Part shown: one piece after another, positions 1 to 7,443 of the stretch
Numbering within the stretch: position 1 is the stretch's first letter
How the letters are laid out: each line of letters opens with the position of its first letter
Assembly: GCA_900553265.1 (NCBI GenBank)
Contig: USDD01000015.1
Coordinates: 1 to 35,978, forward strand
Origin: an uncultured Eubacteriales bacterium
Lineage (GTDB): Bacteria > Bacillota > Clostridia > Christensenellales > Aristaeellaceae
DNA length: 35,978 bases
Direction of reading: 5' to 3'
Notes under the pieces: generated by a model
The model's database searches: none
What the model saw: the letters and a program-made list of their open reading frames with translations, nothing else
What the model was told of the DNA's origin: nothing
Position numbers and translations under genes: made by a program

Positions 1-8
1 TATTCATC

Positions 9-644
9 ATGGAATGCGGAAAGCTCACAGCGAAACTTCGGGACGCGGTGCCGGTTTGCTTCATTGAGGACGGCAAGGAGGTCAAGCGCTTCAAGAACAT
101 CGAAATTCCCGACGAGATCAAGAAGCTGCCCTATCAGGACTTCGAATTCAGCGTACCGGTTACCGGAGCCATTACCTTCAAGATCATGTTCGAGGAAGGC
201 ATCCTGCCGAAAGTCTGGCCGGAAGCGCGGACGCGCAAGAGCCGGAAAGCCAAGCCGGAAGAAGCGCCTGTGCCGGAAAGCATCGCAGCCGAGCTTCAGG
301 CTGCATTGGTGCAGGCAGAGGCCGAGGGCCAACCTGTGGCGGAAGTCGCCGAAGCAGCTGCGCAGGGCGCGGAGATCACTGCCGAATTGAATGGACAGGA
401 ATTGACCATCACGGCCCACGAGCCGGAGACAATGGAGGTGGCCTTCAACGTAACCGGCGAACGCCGCAAGGCGCTGGTAGAGGCCGTCAAGGCCTTCGTA
501 GACGCGCCTGCTGTATATCAGAACGCACCCAGCTTCGCCTATGTCATCGGCGACTACACGGTCAGCAAGACCGGCACGCTATCTGGCCCGGCAAATGAGG
601 CGCTCATGGCTGCACTCAATGCCAAGGGCTTCATTGCAGAATAA
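9..644 (+). CDS. Unrecognised protein at window edge, possibly 5'-truncated
   Basis: I do not recognise this 211-residue protein. The frame stays open to the left edge, and only eight bases precede the ATG, so neither a ribosome binding site nor the true start can be judged. The first 75 residues are a mixed charged and hydrophobic segment. Residues 75-125 are a low-complexity stretch rich in Ala, Glu and Pro that looks like a flexible linker. Residues 125-211 form a second compact-looking part ending in KGFIAE. There is no signal peptide or membrane segment. A strong terminator follows 11 bases after the stop, so this is the last gene of its transcript. A structural or accessory-element protein is possible but not shown by the sequence. 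Confidence 0.6.
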   Translation: MECGKLTAKLRDAVPVCFIEDGKEVKRFKNIEIPDEIKKLPYQDFEFSVPVTGAITFKIMFEEGILPKVWPEARTRKSRKAKPEEAPVPESIAAELQAALVQAEAEGQPVAEVAEAAAQGAEITAELNGQELTITAHEPETMEVAFNVTGERRKALVEAVKAFVDAPAVYQNAPSFAYVIGDYTVSKTGTLSGPANEALMAALNAKGFIAE

Positions 645-655
645 AAATCATTTTT

Positions 656-675
656 CCCGCTTCGGCGGGTTTTTT
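656..675 (+). terminator. Rho-independent terminator of the first gene
   Basis: A perfect 5-bp stem CCCGC/GCGGG with a TTCG tetraloop is followed at once by six T residues. It lies 11 bases after the stop codon at 644. A second hairpin, GCGGGCGA (682-689) with TCGCCCGC (701-708), lies between it and the end of the convergent gene at 721. Confidence 0.9.
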
Positions 676-720
676 CGTCTTGCGGGCGACGGCCTTTTTA
701 TCGCCCGCAGACGGTATTAT

Positions 721-1980
721 TCAAATGTACCACACGGGAATCTGCAGCACGTTTTCGCGCAGCTGGCCGGGCTGCGGGCAGGTGCAGATCACCGCGCCCA
801 TGCCGCGCTTCTTTTCGGGAATTTTGTCCAGCACCTGAAATGCGCTGGTCATGTCCGCGTGCACGCTGGACGCCTTCTTGATCTCGATAGGATACAGCAC
901 GCCGTTTTGCTCAATGATGAAGTCGATTTCGCTTTCCGTCTCAACGGTTTCGCCGTTTTTCTGCGTTCGGGCCTTGTCCTTGCCGCGATAGTAGGAGACG
1001 AAATAGCGGTAATCCAGCCCGACGTTGGAGAAGGATTTCAGAATTTCCGAAATGACGAAGGTCTCGAACATGGGGCCGTTCATCGCGCCGTAGGCCAGCG
1101 CGTCGGCGGTCAGCCAGCGGGTCAAATAGCAGGCCAGACCGGTATCACGGAAGTAGAGCTTGGGCGTTTTGACGGCGCGCTTCAGCACCGCGGACGTATA
1201 GGGCTCCAGCAGGTAGATGATGCCCGAGGCCTCGAGAATGGAAATCCAGTTCCTGATGGTCGCAACATCCTTCCCCACCTCGTCGGCGATGTTGGAATAG
1301 TTGAGCATTTCGCCGGTGCGCGCGGCCGTGGCGATCATGAAGCGGCGGAACGCGTCCAAATCCTGCACCGCGGAGAGCTCGCGCACGTCGCGCTCGATGT
1401 ATGTGCGGACGTAATCGGCGTAGAAGGTTGTCCATTCCAGATTTTCGTCCTGAAGTGCGGGATAGGAGCCTCTGTGGATGATCTCCCAGATGTTTTCGGG
1501 CGCTCTGACCGTCTTTTGCCGCTCCAGAATGTACTCCATGGTGGGCAGGAAGGGTTTGTTGAAGGGATCATCCTGAATCTCCCGCAGCGACAGGCCCGCC
1601 AATTCGAGGATGCTGATGCGCCCGGACAGCGTTTCGGACACGTTCTGCATCAGCCTGAACTGCTGCGAGCCGGACAGGCAAAACAGTCCCTTCTCATCCG
1701 TCTCATCGCACTTCATCTTGATATAGCGAAACAGCACGGGCGCTCGCTGCACCTCGTCGAAGGTGATGGGCGGCGGATTGAGCATCATGAACATGGAGCC
1801 GTTCTGATTTGCCTGTTCCTCGAGAAATGGATCGTCCAGTGAGACGTACTTCCGCTCCGGAAAGACCTTTTTGAGCATGGTGGACTTCCCCACCTGACGC
1901 GGCCCGGTGACCAGCACGGCCTTGTAGGTTTCTGCCGCTCTGGTCAGGCGCTCTTCGATGCTTCTATGAATATATGCCAT
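721..1980 (-). CDS. AAA ATPase with C-terminal DUF4143 domain
   Basis: This 419-residue protein belongs to the widespread family of AAA_14-type P-loop ATPases joined to DUF4143. The Walker A motif is GPRQVGKST at residues 26-34 and the Walker B motif is ITFDEVQ with Asp75 and Glu76. The C-terminal third carries a PD-(D/E)XK-like signature, SEIDFII followed by YPIEIKKAS, typical of the family's nuclease-like fold. The length is normal (about 400-450). The cellular role of the family is not established; members are common in gut anaerobes and archaea, often as stand-alone genes. The ATG is preceded by GGAG 9 bases upstream and by a promoter at 2027-2056. It is monocistronic and convergent with the first gene. 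Confidence 0.85.
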   Translation of the reverse strand: MAYIHRSIEERLTRAAETYKAVLVTGPRQVGKSTMLKKVFPERKYVSLDDPFLEEQANQNGSMFMMLNPPPITFDEVQRAPVLFRYIKMKCDETDEKGLFCLSGSQQFRLMQNVSETLSGRISILELAGLSLREIQDDPFNKPFLPTMEYILERQKTVRAPENIWEIIHRGSYPALQDENLEWTTFYADYVRTYIERDVRELSAVQDLDAFRRFMIATAARTGEMLNYSNIADEVGKDVATIRNWISILEASGIIYLLEPYTSAVLKRAVKTPKLYFRDTGLACYLTRWLTADALAYGAMNGPMFETFVISEILKSFSNVGLDYRYFVSYYRGKDKARTQKNGETVETESEIDFIIEQNGVLYPIEIKKASSVHADMTSAFQVLDKIPEKKRGMGAVICTCPQPGQLRENVLQIPVWYI

Positions 1981-2026
1981 CGTCTCATCTCCGACTAATT
2001 TAGAATTCGATTCAATATTCGTCGTT

Positions 2027-2056
2027 ATTATAGCACGCTTTCATGCGGATATGCAA
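2027..2056 (-). promoter_or_regulatory. Promoter of the DUF4143 ATPase gene
   Basis: Reading on the minus strand, TTGCAT (2051-2056) is separated by 18 bp from an exact TATAAT (2027-2032). The -10 is perfect and the -35 is a partial match. The predicted leader is about 40 bases. Confidence 0.6.
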
Positions 2057-2068
2057 GCCCGGACAACG

Positions 2069-2091
2069 AAAATAACCGGCATTTCTGCCGG
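2069..2091 (-). terminator. Terminator after the AbrB-like gene
   Basis: On the minus strand a perfect stem CCGGCA/TGCCGG with a GAAA tetraloop (2076-2091) is followed by TTATTTT. It lies 22 bases past the stop codon of the AbrB-like gene and just upstream of the ATPase promoter, so it insulates the two genes. Confidence 0.75.
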
Positions 2092-2113
2092 CATGACGTG
2101 TGGTTCCCCCCGC

Positions 2114-2305
2114 TTATTTTCGGAAATAAACCCCGTGGCTTTCGATGACGCTCGTGAAGATGCCGAAAATGGCGGGAACGTCCATTTTGTTCCCGGTTGT
2201 CAGTAGCGGGTCGCCTTCTCGAATGCGGAGTGTACGACGAATTTCCTTGGGAATGACTACGCGCCCCAGCTCGTCGATTCTTCGCACGATACCTGTTGCT
2301 CTCAT
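2114..2305 (-). CDS. Short AbrB/SpoVT N-terminal-domain protein, possibly truncated
   Basis: This 63-residue protein begins with an almost textbook AbrB/SpoVT swapped-hairpin DNA-binding domain: MRATGIVRRIDELGRVVIP, then KEIRRTLRIREGDPL, up to about residue 34. In family members this domain dimerises and binds AT-rich DNA. After GDPL the sequence stops resembling the family. AbrB continues for about 50 more residues, and SpoVT carries a GAF domain of over 100 residues, whereas here an unrelated 29-residue tail ends in VYFRK. The start at 2305 is fixed by GGAGGAG seven bases upstream; a longer frame back to 2398 has no ribosome binding site. The gene has its own terminator. It may be a small working regulator or the remnant of an internally deleted spoVT-like gene. 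Confidence 0.75.
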   Translation of the reverse strand: MRATGIVRRIDELGRVVIPKEIRRTLRIREGDPLLTTGNKMDVPAIFGIFTSVIESHGVYFRK

Positions 2306-2460
2306 TATAATCTCCTCCAAATTCAAACAAAACCTTCGAGTTGCCGGTTTTAGTGTTCTCCGGGCAATTGGAATTATGCGCCGACGGCGTTTCGTCAAAA
2401 CATGGCAGCTGTTTTTGCGGGTATAACCGCGGAAAATCGGAAACTTTTTTCAAAAAGCTG

Positions 2461-2489
2461 TTGAAAGATCGCGCGCGGATGAGTAATAT
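2461..2489 (+). promoter_or_regulatory. Promoter of the six-gene operon 2531-7384
   Basis: TTGAAA (2461-2466) is separated by exactly 17 bp from TAATAT (2484-2489). Transcription would start near 2496. That makes the ATG at 2495 unusable except as a leaderless start and supports the downstream TTG start at 2531. Confidence 0.6.
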
Positions 2490-2530
2490 AGAAGATGGAT
2501 ATTTTCATCGGTGCGCGGGAGGCGAGTGTT

Positions 2531-3412
2531 TTGACGACGCGGGAATTTCAGGAACTATCGGAAAGCAGAATCATTCTTCTGGACGGCGCGACGGGTTCCT
2601 GTCTGCGCGCGGCGGGCATGCCCGTGGGCGTGAGCTCCGAGGTCTGGATTCTGGAGCATCCCGAGACGCTGATCGAGCTGCAGCGCGGCTATGTGGGCGC
2701 GGGCAGCGACGTGATCTACGCGCCCACGTTCATGGTCAACCGCATCGGCCTCTCCGCCCACGGACTTGAGAATCGGCTGGAGGAAATGAACCGCCGTCTG
2801 GTGGCGCTGTCCAAGGAGGCCTCGGGTGGGCGGGCGCTGGTGGCCGGAGACGTGACCACCACCGGACGCCCGCTGGAGCCCGTGGGCAGCATGACCTACG
2901 CCGAGCTGGACGCGATTTACCGGGAGCAGTTTTCCGTGCTCGCGGACGCGGGCGTGGATCTGCTGGCAGTGGAGACGATGCTGTCCATCGAGGAAACCAC
3001 CGTGGCGCTGGAGGCGGCGAAGGCCGTGTGCGATCTGCCTGTGCTGTGCTCGCTGACCATGGAATCCGACGGGCATCTGCTCTTCGGCGGCACGGCGCGA
3101 GAGGCCGTGGAGACGCTCAGCGCGCTGGGCGCGTCGGCGGTGGGGCTGAACTGCTCCGTGGGGCCGGATCAGCTGGAGGCGGTGGTAAGCGAGCTCTGCG
3201 CCTCGGCGACCGTGCCCGTGCTGGTCAAGCCCAACGCCGGGCTTCCCGTCATCGACGCGCAGGGCCATGCCCACTACAGCATGTCCCCCGACGAATTTGC
3301 CGCCGCCATGCGCAGGCTGGTCGATTGCGGCGCGCGGGTGGTCGGCGGCTGCTGCGGCACGAACCCGGACTACATCCACGCGCTGAAGGCGGCGCTGGAA
3401 ACGACGAAATAA
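2531..3412 (+). CDS. Homocysteine S-methyltransferase domain protein
   Basis: This protein of about 293 residues matches the homocysteine-binding (Hcy) methyltransferase domain found at the N-terminus of MetH and as a stand-alone domain in MmuM-type enzymes. Family members transfer a methyl group to the thiol of homocysteine, held by a zinc ion. The zinc-ligand pattern is visible: GLNCS in the middle and GGCCGTNPDYI near the C-terminus. The N-terminal LLDGATGS matches the family motif LLDGGMGT. There is no cobalamin or folate domain, so the methyl donor cannot be named. I chose the TTG at 2531 because GGGAGG lies 8 bases before it and the predicted transcription start is near 2496. The frame also has an ATG at 2495. 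It is the first gene of a six-gene operon. Confidence 0.85.
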   Translation: MTTREFQELSESRIILLDGATGSCLRAAGMPVGVSSEVWILEHPETLIELQRGYVGAGSDVIYAPTFMVNRIGLSAHGLENRLEEMNRRLVALSKEASGGRALVAGDVTTTGRPLEPVGSMTYAELDAIYREQFSVLADAGVDLLAVETMLSIEETTVALEAAKAVCDLPVLCSLTMESDGHLLFGGTAREAVETLSALGASAVGLNCSVGPDQLEAVVSELCASATVPVLVKPNAGLPVIDAQGHAHYSMSPDEFAAAMRRLVDCGARVVGGCCGTNPDYIHALKAALETTK

Positions 3413-3424
3413 AAGAGGGATCGC

Positions 3425-4276
3425 ATGGAGTTTTATCAGGAAGTGGAGCGCGCGCTGACCAAGGACTACCGCAAAAAAATCTGGCGGCCCTTTCTGTCCG
3501 CGCTGAAGGACTATAAGCTGGTCAACGACGGCGACCGCATCGCCGTGTGCATCTCCGGCGGCAAGGACTCCATGCTGCTGGCCAAGTGCATGCAGGAGCT
3601 CAAGCGCCACAGCCCGACGAACTTCGAGCTGCAGTTTCTGGTGATGGATCCGGGCTACACTCCGGCCAACCGGCAGAAGATCGTCGACAACGCGAAGCTC
3701 CTGAACATCCCCATCTCCATCTTCGAGACGGACATCTTTGAATCAGTGGTGGAAATGGGCGGCTCGCCGTGCTACATGTGCGCCAAGATGCGCCGCGGCT
3801 ATCTCTACCGCGAGGCGCAGAGGCGCGGCTGCAACAAGATCGCTCTCGGGCACCACTACGACGACGTGATCGAGACCATCCTGATGAGCATGATCTACGG
3901 CGCGCAGATGCAGAGCATGATGCCCAAGCTGCACAGCGACAACGTGCCGGGCATGCAGCTGATTCGGCCGCTGTACAAGGTGCGCGAGGAGGAGATCATC
4001 CGCTGGCGCGACGACAACCATCTGGAATTCCTGCGCTGCGCCTGCCGCTTCACCGAGGAGCGCACGCTCAGCGACGACGGCAGCAGCAATTCCAAGCGGC
4101 TGGAGATGAAGGCGCTGATTCAGCATCTGAAGCGTCTGAACCCCATCGCCGACCGCAACATCTTCCACAGCGTGCACAACGTCAGCCTCGACACGATGAT
4201 CCGCTGGAAATACGAGGGAGAAGAGCACAGCTTCCTCGACGAATACAACGACCGGCCATGGGAGGGCGACGAATGA
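3425..4276 (+). CDS. ttcA: TtcA-like PP-loop tRNA 2-thiocytidine synthetase family protein
   Basis: This 283-residue cytoplasmic ATP-pyrophosphatase belongs to the TtcA/TtuA group, which activates a tRNA base with ATP and inserts sulfur using a [4Fe-4S] cluster. The PP-loop SGGKDS is at residues 44-49. The cluster-ligand pattern is visible as CYMC in the middle and RCACRF further on. GHHYDDVIET is the second conserved adenylation motif. TtcA makes 2-thiocytidine at tRNA position 32. The family also contains thiouridine-54 enzymes, so the target base is not certain, but the absence of N- and C-terminal zinc fingers fits TtcA better than TtuA. The gene starts 12 bases after the methyltransferase and its stop overlaps the next start by 4 bases. 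Confidence 0.85.
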   Translation: MEFYQEVERALTKDYRKKIWRPFLSALKDYKLVNDGDRIAVCISGGKDSMLLAKCMQELKRHSPTNFELQFLVMDPGYTPANRQKIVDNAKLLNIPISIFETDIFESVVEMGGSPCYMCAKMRRGYLYREAQRRGCNKIALGHHYDDVIETILMSMIYGAQMQSMMPKLHSDNVPGMQLIRPLYKVREEEIIRWRDDNHLEFLRCACRFTEERTLSDDGSSNSKRLEMKALIQHLKRLNPIADRNIFHSVHNVSLDTMIRWKYEGEEHSFLDEYNDRPWEGDE

Positions 4277-4731
4277 AAATCATGCTTTTGAACGGCCCCA
4301 GCGTCAACATGACGGGAGCCAAGGAGATTGACGCGTTCGGCAAGACCGCCTTCGACGCGATGATCGACAACCTGAAGGCCGTGGCCACCAAGAAGGGCCA
4401 CATGCTCACCTGCTTTCAGTCCAATTCCGAGGGCCAGCTCATCGACTGGATTCAGCAGGCCCATTTCGAGCATTACGATGGGCTGATCGTCAATCCCGGC
4501 GCGCTGTCTCACTACAGCTACGCCCTGCGCGACGCCATCGCCGGCTGCGGCGTTCCCTGCGTGGAGGTGCATCTGGCCAACGACTATCGCCGGGAGAGCT
4601 TCCGGCACGATTCCGTGACCATCGGCGCGTGCGTGGGCCACATCGGCGGCTTCGGCCCCATGGGCTACATTCTGGCCATGGACGCGCTCAGCTCTGTCAG
4701 GCTCGTTCAGAATCCGCCCAAGCGCACATAA
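4273..4731 (+). CDS. aroQ: Type II 3-dehydroquinate dehydratase-like protein (AroQ family)
   Basis: This 152-residue protein has the normal length and fold signature of type II dehydroquinases, dodecameric enzymes that dehydrate 3-dehydroquinate in the shikimate pathway. NGPSVN, FQSNSEGQLIDWI, NPGALSHYSYALRDAI, EVHLAN, ESFRHDS and a Gly-rich end are all in order, and the catalytic Glu-x-His of EVH is kept. The mobile active-site lid differs. The usual GxREPxxYG is GAKEIDAFG here, so the catalytic-position Arg is Lys and the Tyr that acts as base in the Mycobacterium and Streptomyces enzymes is Phe. From memory, Bacillus YqhS-type members also have Phe at that position, so this may be a subclass. 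The ATGA overlap with the upstream gene implies translational coupling. Confidence 0.8.
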   Translation: MKIMLLNGPSVNMTGAKEIDAFGKTAFDAMIDNLKAVATKKGHMLTCFQSNSEGQLIDWIQQAHFEHYDGLIVNPGALSHYSYALRDAIAGCGVPCVEVHLANDYRRESFRHDSVTIGACVGHIGGFGPMGYILAMDALSSVRLVQNPPKRT

Positions 4732-4746
4732 CCAAAGGAGGCATTC

Positions 4747-6330
4747 ATGTTTCATCCGATTCAGCGCTTTCAGGAAAAGCGCCCGGAAATTCGCGAAAAG
4801 AGCCGACGCGGCGCGGGCCACGTCATCTTCAGCCGCGGGCTGCTGGTGGCGCTGCTGCTGGCGGTTCAGGTGCTGCTGCTCGTCGGCCTGTTCACCCGCT
4901 GGCAGTTCGCCGCGTTTGCCTATGGCGGCACCTACGCACTTTCCATCTTCATGGCGTTTTACTTAATCAACCGGCCGATGAACCCGACGACGCGGCAGAC
5001 GTGGCTGATTCTGGTGCTGCTGGCGCCGGTGCTGGGATCGCTGCTGTACGTGTTCGTGGAGACGGACATCGGCCACCGGCTGGTGCGCAGGCGCCTGGCG
5101 GACATTGCTCGCAGCACCCGGGACAGCCTTCCCCGCCCGGACGACGTGATGGCGCGCCTGCGTACCGAGGATCCCTCGCTGCACAGCCTCGCCGTGTACA
5201 CCGATTCCCACGGCGGCTTTCCCATCTACAACAACACGACGGTGCGCTATTTTCCCGAGGGCGCGGACATGTACGCCTCGCTGCTGGAGGAGCTGGAAAA
5301 GGCCGAGGACTTCATCTTCATGGAGTTCTTCATCATCAACGAGGGCGAGGTCTGGGACAGCGTGCTGGACGTGCTGAGGCGCAAGGCGAAGCAGGGCGTG
5401 GACGTGCGTCTTCTCTACGACGGCACCTGCGCCATCTTCCGCCTGCCCTATCATTATCCCCAGAAGCTCGAGGAGATGGGCATCGCCTGCAAGATGTTCT
5501 CGCCCATTCGCCCGCTGGTTTCGACCTATTACAACAACCGCGACCATCGCAAGATCGTGGTGGTGGACGGCCGCACGGCCTTCACCGGCGGCGTGAACCT
5601 CGCCGACGAATACGTCAATCGCATCGAGCGCTTCGGCCACTGGAAGGACACGGGCGTGATGCTGCGCGGCGACGCGGTGCGGTCGTTCACGCTGATGTTC
5701 CTTCAGATGTGGCAGGTCACCGAACCGGCGCTGGAGTTCAGGCGCTATCTGGAGGCGCCCATGGAGCGCCAGCCCGACGCGAAGGGCTACGTGCTGCCCT
5801 ACGGCGACAGCCCCTTCGACAACGAGCGCGTGGGCGAATCGGTCTATCTGGACATCATCAACCGCGCGTCGCGCTACGTCTACATCATGACGCCCTATCT
5901 GATTATCGACGGCGAAATGACCACGGCGCTGACCTTTGCGGCCAAGCGCGGCGTGGATGTGCGCATCATCCTGCCCCACATTCCCGACAAAAAGGTCGCC
6001 TTCGCACTGGCCTATACCCACTATCGCGAGCTGATCCGCGCGGGGGTGTCCATCTACGAATACACGCCGGGCTTCGTCCACGCCAAGGTGTTCCTCAGCG
6101 ACGATTCCAAGGCCGTGGTCGGCTCCATCAATCTGGACTATCGCAGCCTGTACCTGCACTTTGAATGCGCGGCTTATCTGAAGGACGTGCCCGCCATCGA
6201 CGACATTCTGCGCGACATGCTCGACACGCTTGCTCAGAGCCAGCAGGTGACGGAGGAATCCCTCGCCCGCGTGCCCTGGACGCGCAAGGCGCTGGGCTTT
6301 CTGCTCAAGCTGTTCGCGCCGCTGATGTAA
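4747..6330 (+). CDS. cls: Cardiolipin synthase, phospholipase D family
   Basis: This 527-residue membrane enzyme joins two phosphatidylglycerol molecules into cardiolipin and glycerol. After a basic N-terminus there are hydrophobic segments at about residues 28-48, 55-73 and 83-103, as in bacterial Cls. Both HKD catalytic motifs are intact: HRKIVVVD with His267, Lys269 and Asp274, and HAKVFLSD with His445, Lys447 and Asp452. Each is followed by the conserved GG(V)N or GSIN pair. The length is close to the usual 480-520. AAAGGAGG precedes the ATG. It lies 15 bases after the AroQ-like gene in an operon whose other members have no obvious link to lipid synthesis. Confidence 0.95.
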   Translation: MFHPIQRFQEKRPEIREKSRRGAGHVIFSRGLLVALLLAVQVLLLVGLFTRWQFAAFAYGGTYALSIFMAFYLINRPMNPTTRQTWLILVLLAPVLGSLLYVFVETDIGHRLVRRRLADIARSTRDSLPRPDDVMARLRTEDPSLHSLAVYTDSHGGFPIYNNTTVRYFPEGADMYASLLEELEKAEDFIFMEFFIINEGEVWDSVLDVLRRKAKQGVDVRLLYDGTCAIFRLPYHYPQKLEEMGIACKMFSPIRPLVSTYYNNRDHRKIVVVDGRTAFTGGVNLADEYVNRIERFGHWKDTGVMLRGDAVRSFTLMFLQMWQVTEPALEFRRYLEAPMERQPDAKGYVLPYGDSPFDNERVGESVYLDIINRASRYVYIMTPYLIIDGEMTTALTFAAKRGVDVRIILPHIPDKKVAFALAYTHYRELIRAGVSIYEYTPGFVHAKVFLSDDSKAVVGSINLDYRSLYLHFECAAYLKDVPAIDDILRDMLDTLAQSQQVTEESLARVPWTRKALGFLLKLFAPLM

Positions 6331-6346
6331 GAAAGGAGACAAAACC

Positions 6347-7048
6347 ATGCTGAAATCACTCCGGGAAGCCGTCTACGAAGCCAACATGGAGCTGCCCCGC
6401 CGCGGGCTGGTCACCTACACCTGGGGCAACGTCAGCGCCGTCGACCGCGCGGCGGGACTGATGGTCATCAAGCCCTCGGGCGTGGAATACGAGGATCTGT
6501 CGCCGGATAAGCTGGTCGTTTTGGATCTGGACGGCCGGCGCGTGGAGGGATCACTGAATCCCTCGTCGGATACGAAGACCCATCTGGAGCTCTACCGCGC
6601 CTTTCCCGAAATCGGCGGCATTGTGCACACCCACAGCGCCCACGCCGTTGCCTGGGCGCAGGCAGGAAGGGACATTCCCTGCTTCGGAACCACCCACGCG
6701 GATTACTTCTACGGCCCCGTCCCCTGCGCGCGCGCCCTTTCCCCCGAGGAGGTCGAGGACGATTACGAGGGCAGCACCGGACGCGTCATCGTCGAAACCT
6801 TCCGGGAGCGCGGACTGAATCCCGTCCATGTGCCCGGCGTGATCTGCCGAAGCCACGGCCCCTTCACCTGGGGACGCGACGCGGCGCAGGCGGTTTATCA
6901 CGCCGCCGTGCTGGAGGAGGTGGCCAAAATGGCCATCTTCACCGTACAGATCAACCCGGAGGCGCTCCCCGCGCCGCAGCATGTGCTGGACAAGCACTTC
7001 ATGCGCAAGCACGGCCCCAACGCCTATTACGGCCAGAAGAAGGGCTGA
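6347..7048 (+). CDS. araD: L-ribulose-5-phosphate 4-epimerase (AraD family)
   Basis: This 233-residue class II aldolase-fold protein matches AraD, which interconverts L-ribulose 5-phosphate and D-xylulose 5-phosphate with a bound zinc. The metal-ligand histidines are seen in VHTHSAHAVAWAQAG (His94 and His96) and later in SHGPFTWG. GNVSAVDR, KPSGVEYEDL, SSDTKTHLELYRAFP and GTTHADYFYG are characteristic of AraD rather than of fuculose-phosphate aldolase. The length is that of Escherichia coli AraD (231). AAAGGAGA lies before the ATG, 16 bases after cls. No araA or araB is nearby, so the sugar source is unclear. Related family members act on L-xylulose or L-ascorbate derivatives, so the substrate assignment is moderately sure. 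Confidence 0.85.
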   Translation: MLKSLREAVYEANMELPRRGLVTYTWGNVSAVDRAAGLMVIKPSGVEYEDLSPDKLVVLDLDGRRVEGSLNPSSDTKTHLELYRAFPEIGGIVHTHSAHAVAWAQAGRDIPCFGTTHADYFYGPVPCARALSPEEVEDDYEGSTGRVIVETFRERGLNPVHVPGVICRSHGPFTWGRDAAQAVYHAAVLEEVAKMAIFTVQINPEALPAPQHVLDKHFMRKHGPNAYYGQKKG

Positions 7049-7063
7049 GTTCAAGGAGGAACC

Positions 7064-7384
7064 ATGGCCACCTCACGCGAATACATCGACTGGGTCTGCG
7101 AGAGGCTCGCCCCCTACGGCGAAGTCCGACGCCGCGCCATGTTCGGCGAATACATCGTCTCGCTGAACGGAAAGAACGTCGTCAGCGTCTGCGACAACTG
7201 TGTCTTCGTGAAGGAGCTGCCCGCGCTGGCCGAGACCTTCCGCGACGCGGAGCGCGGCTTCCCCTACGACGGCGCGAAGGAGCACTACATCCTCGACATG
7301 GAGGATCGCGCGCTGCTGGACGAGGCCGTTCCGCTGTTGGATGAGCACATGCCTCTGTCGAAGCCGAGAAAGAAAAAGGGCTGA
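7064..7384 (+). CDS. TfoX N-terminal domain protein
   Basis: This 106-residue protein consists of a single TfoX_N domain: RRRAMFGEYIVSLNGKNV, then CDNCVFVKELPA, then a Phe-Pro-Tyr segment and a Lys-rich C-terminal tail. In gamma-proteobacteria TfoX (Sxy) controls competence together with CRP. Stand-alone N-domains in Clostridia are common and their role is unknown, so no competence function should be assumed. The ATG has AAGGAGG in front, 15 bases after araD. It is the last gene of the operon, followed by a strong terminator. Confidence 0.85.
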   Translation: MATSREYIDWVCERLAPYGEVRRRAMFGEYIVSLNGKNVVSVCDNCVFVKELPALAETFRDAERGFPYDGAKEHYILDMEDRALLDEAVPLLDEHMPLSKPRKKKG

Positions 7385-7398
7385 ATTCATAACGCAAA

Positions 7399-7434
7399 AA
7401 TGCCCGCCCGGAGTACGCCCGGCGGGCATTTTCG
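7399..7434. terminator. Bidirectional terminator between convergent genes
   Basis: AATGCCCGCC (7399-7408) and GGCGGGCATT (7421-7430) form a 10-bp perfect stem. On the plus strand it is followed by TTTTCG; on the minus strand the A-run before it gives a T-tract. It ends the six-gene operon and the convergent thioredoxin/DsbD-like operon, whose stop codon is at 7444. Confidence 0.85.
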
Positions 7435-7443
7435 TGTGTTTTT

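Noticed and set aside
541..1842. A 433-codon plus-strand frame opposite the DUF4143 ATPase
   Set aside because: Starts inside the first gene, crosses a strong terminator and lies antisense to an ATPase with intact Walker motifs.
2345..2395. Promoter for the AbrB-like gene (TTGACG with CATAAT)
   Set aside because: The spacing is only 14 bp, too short for a sigma-A promoter, and no better pair was seen.
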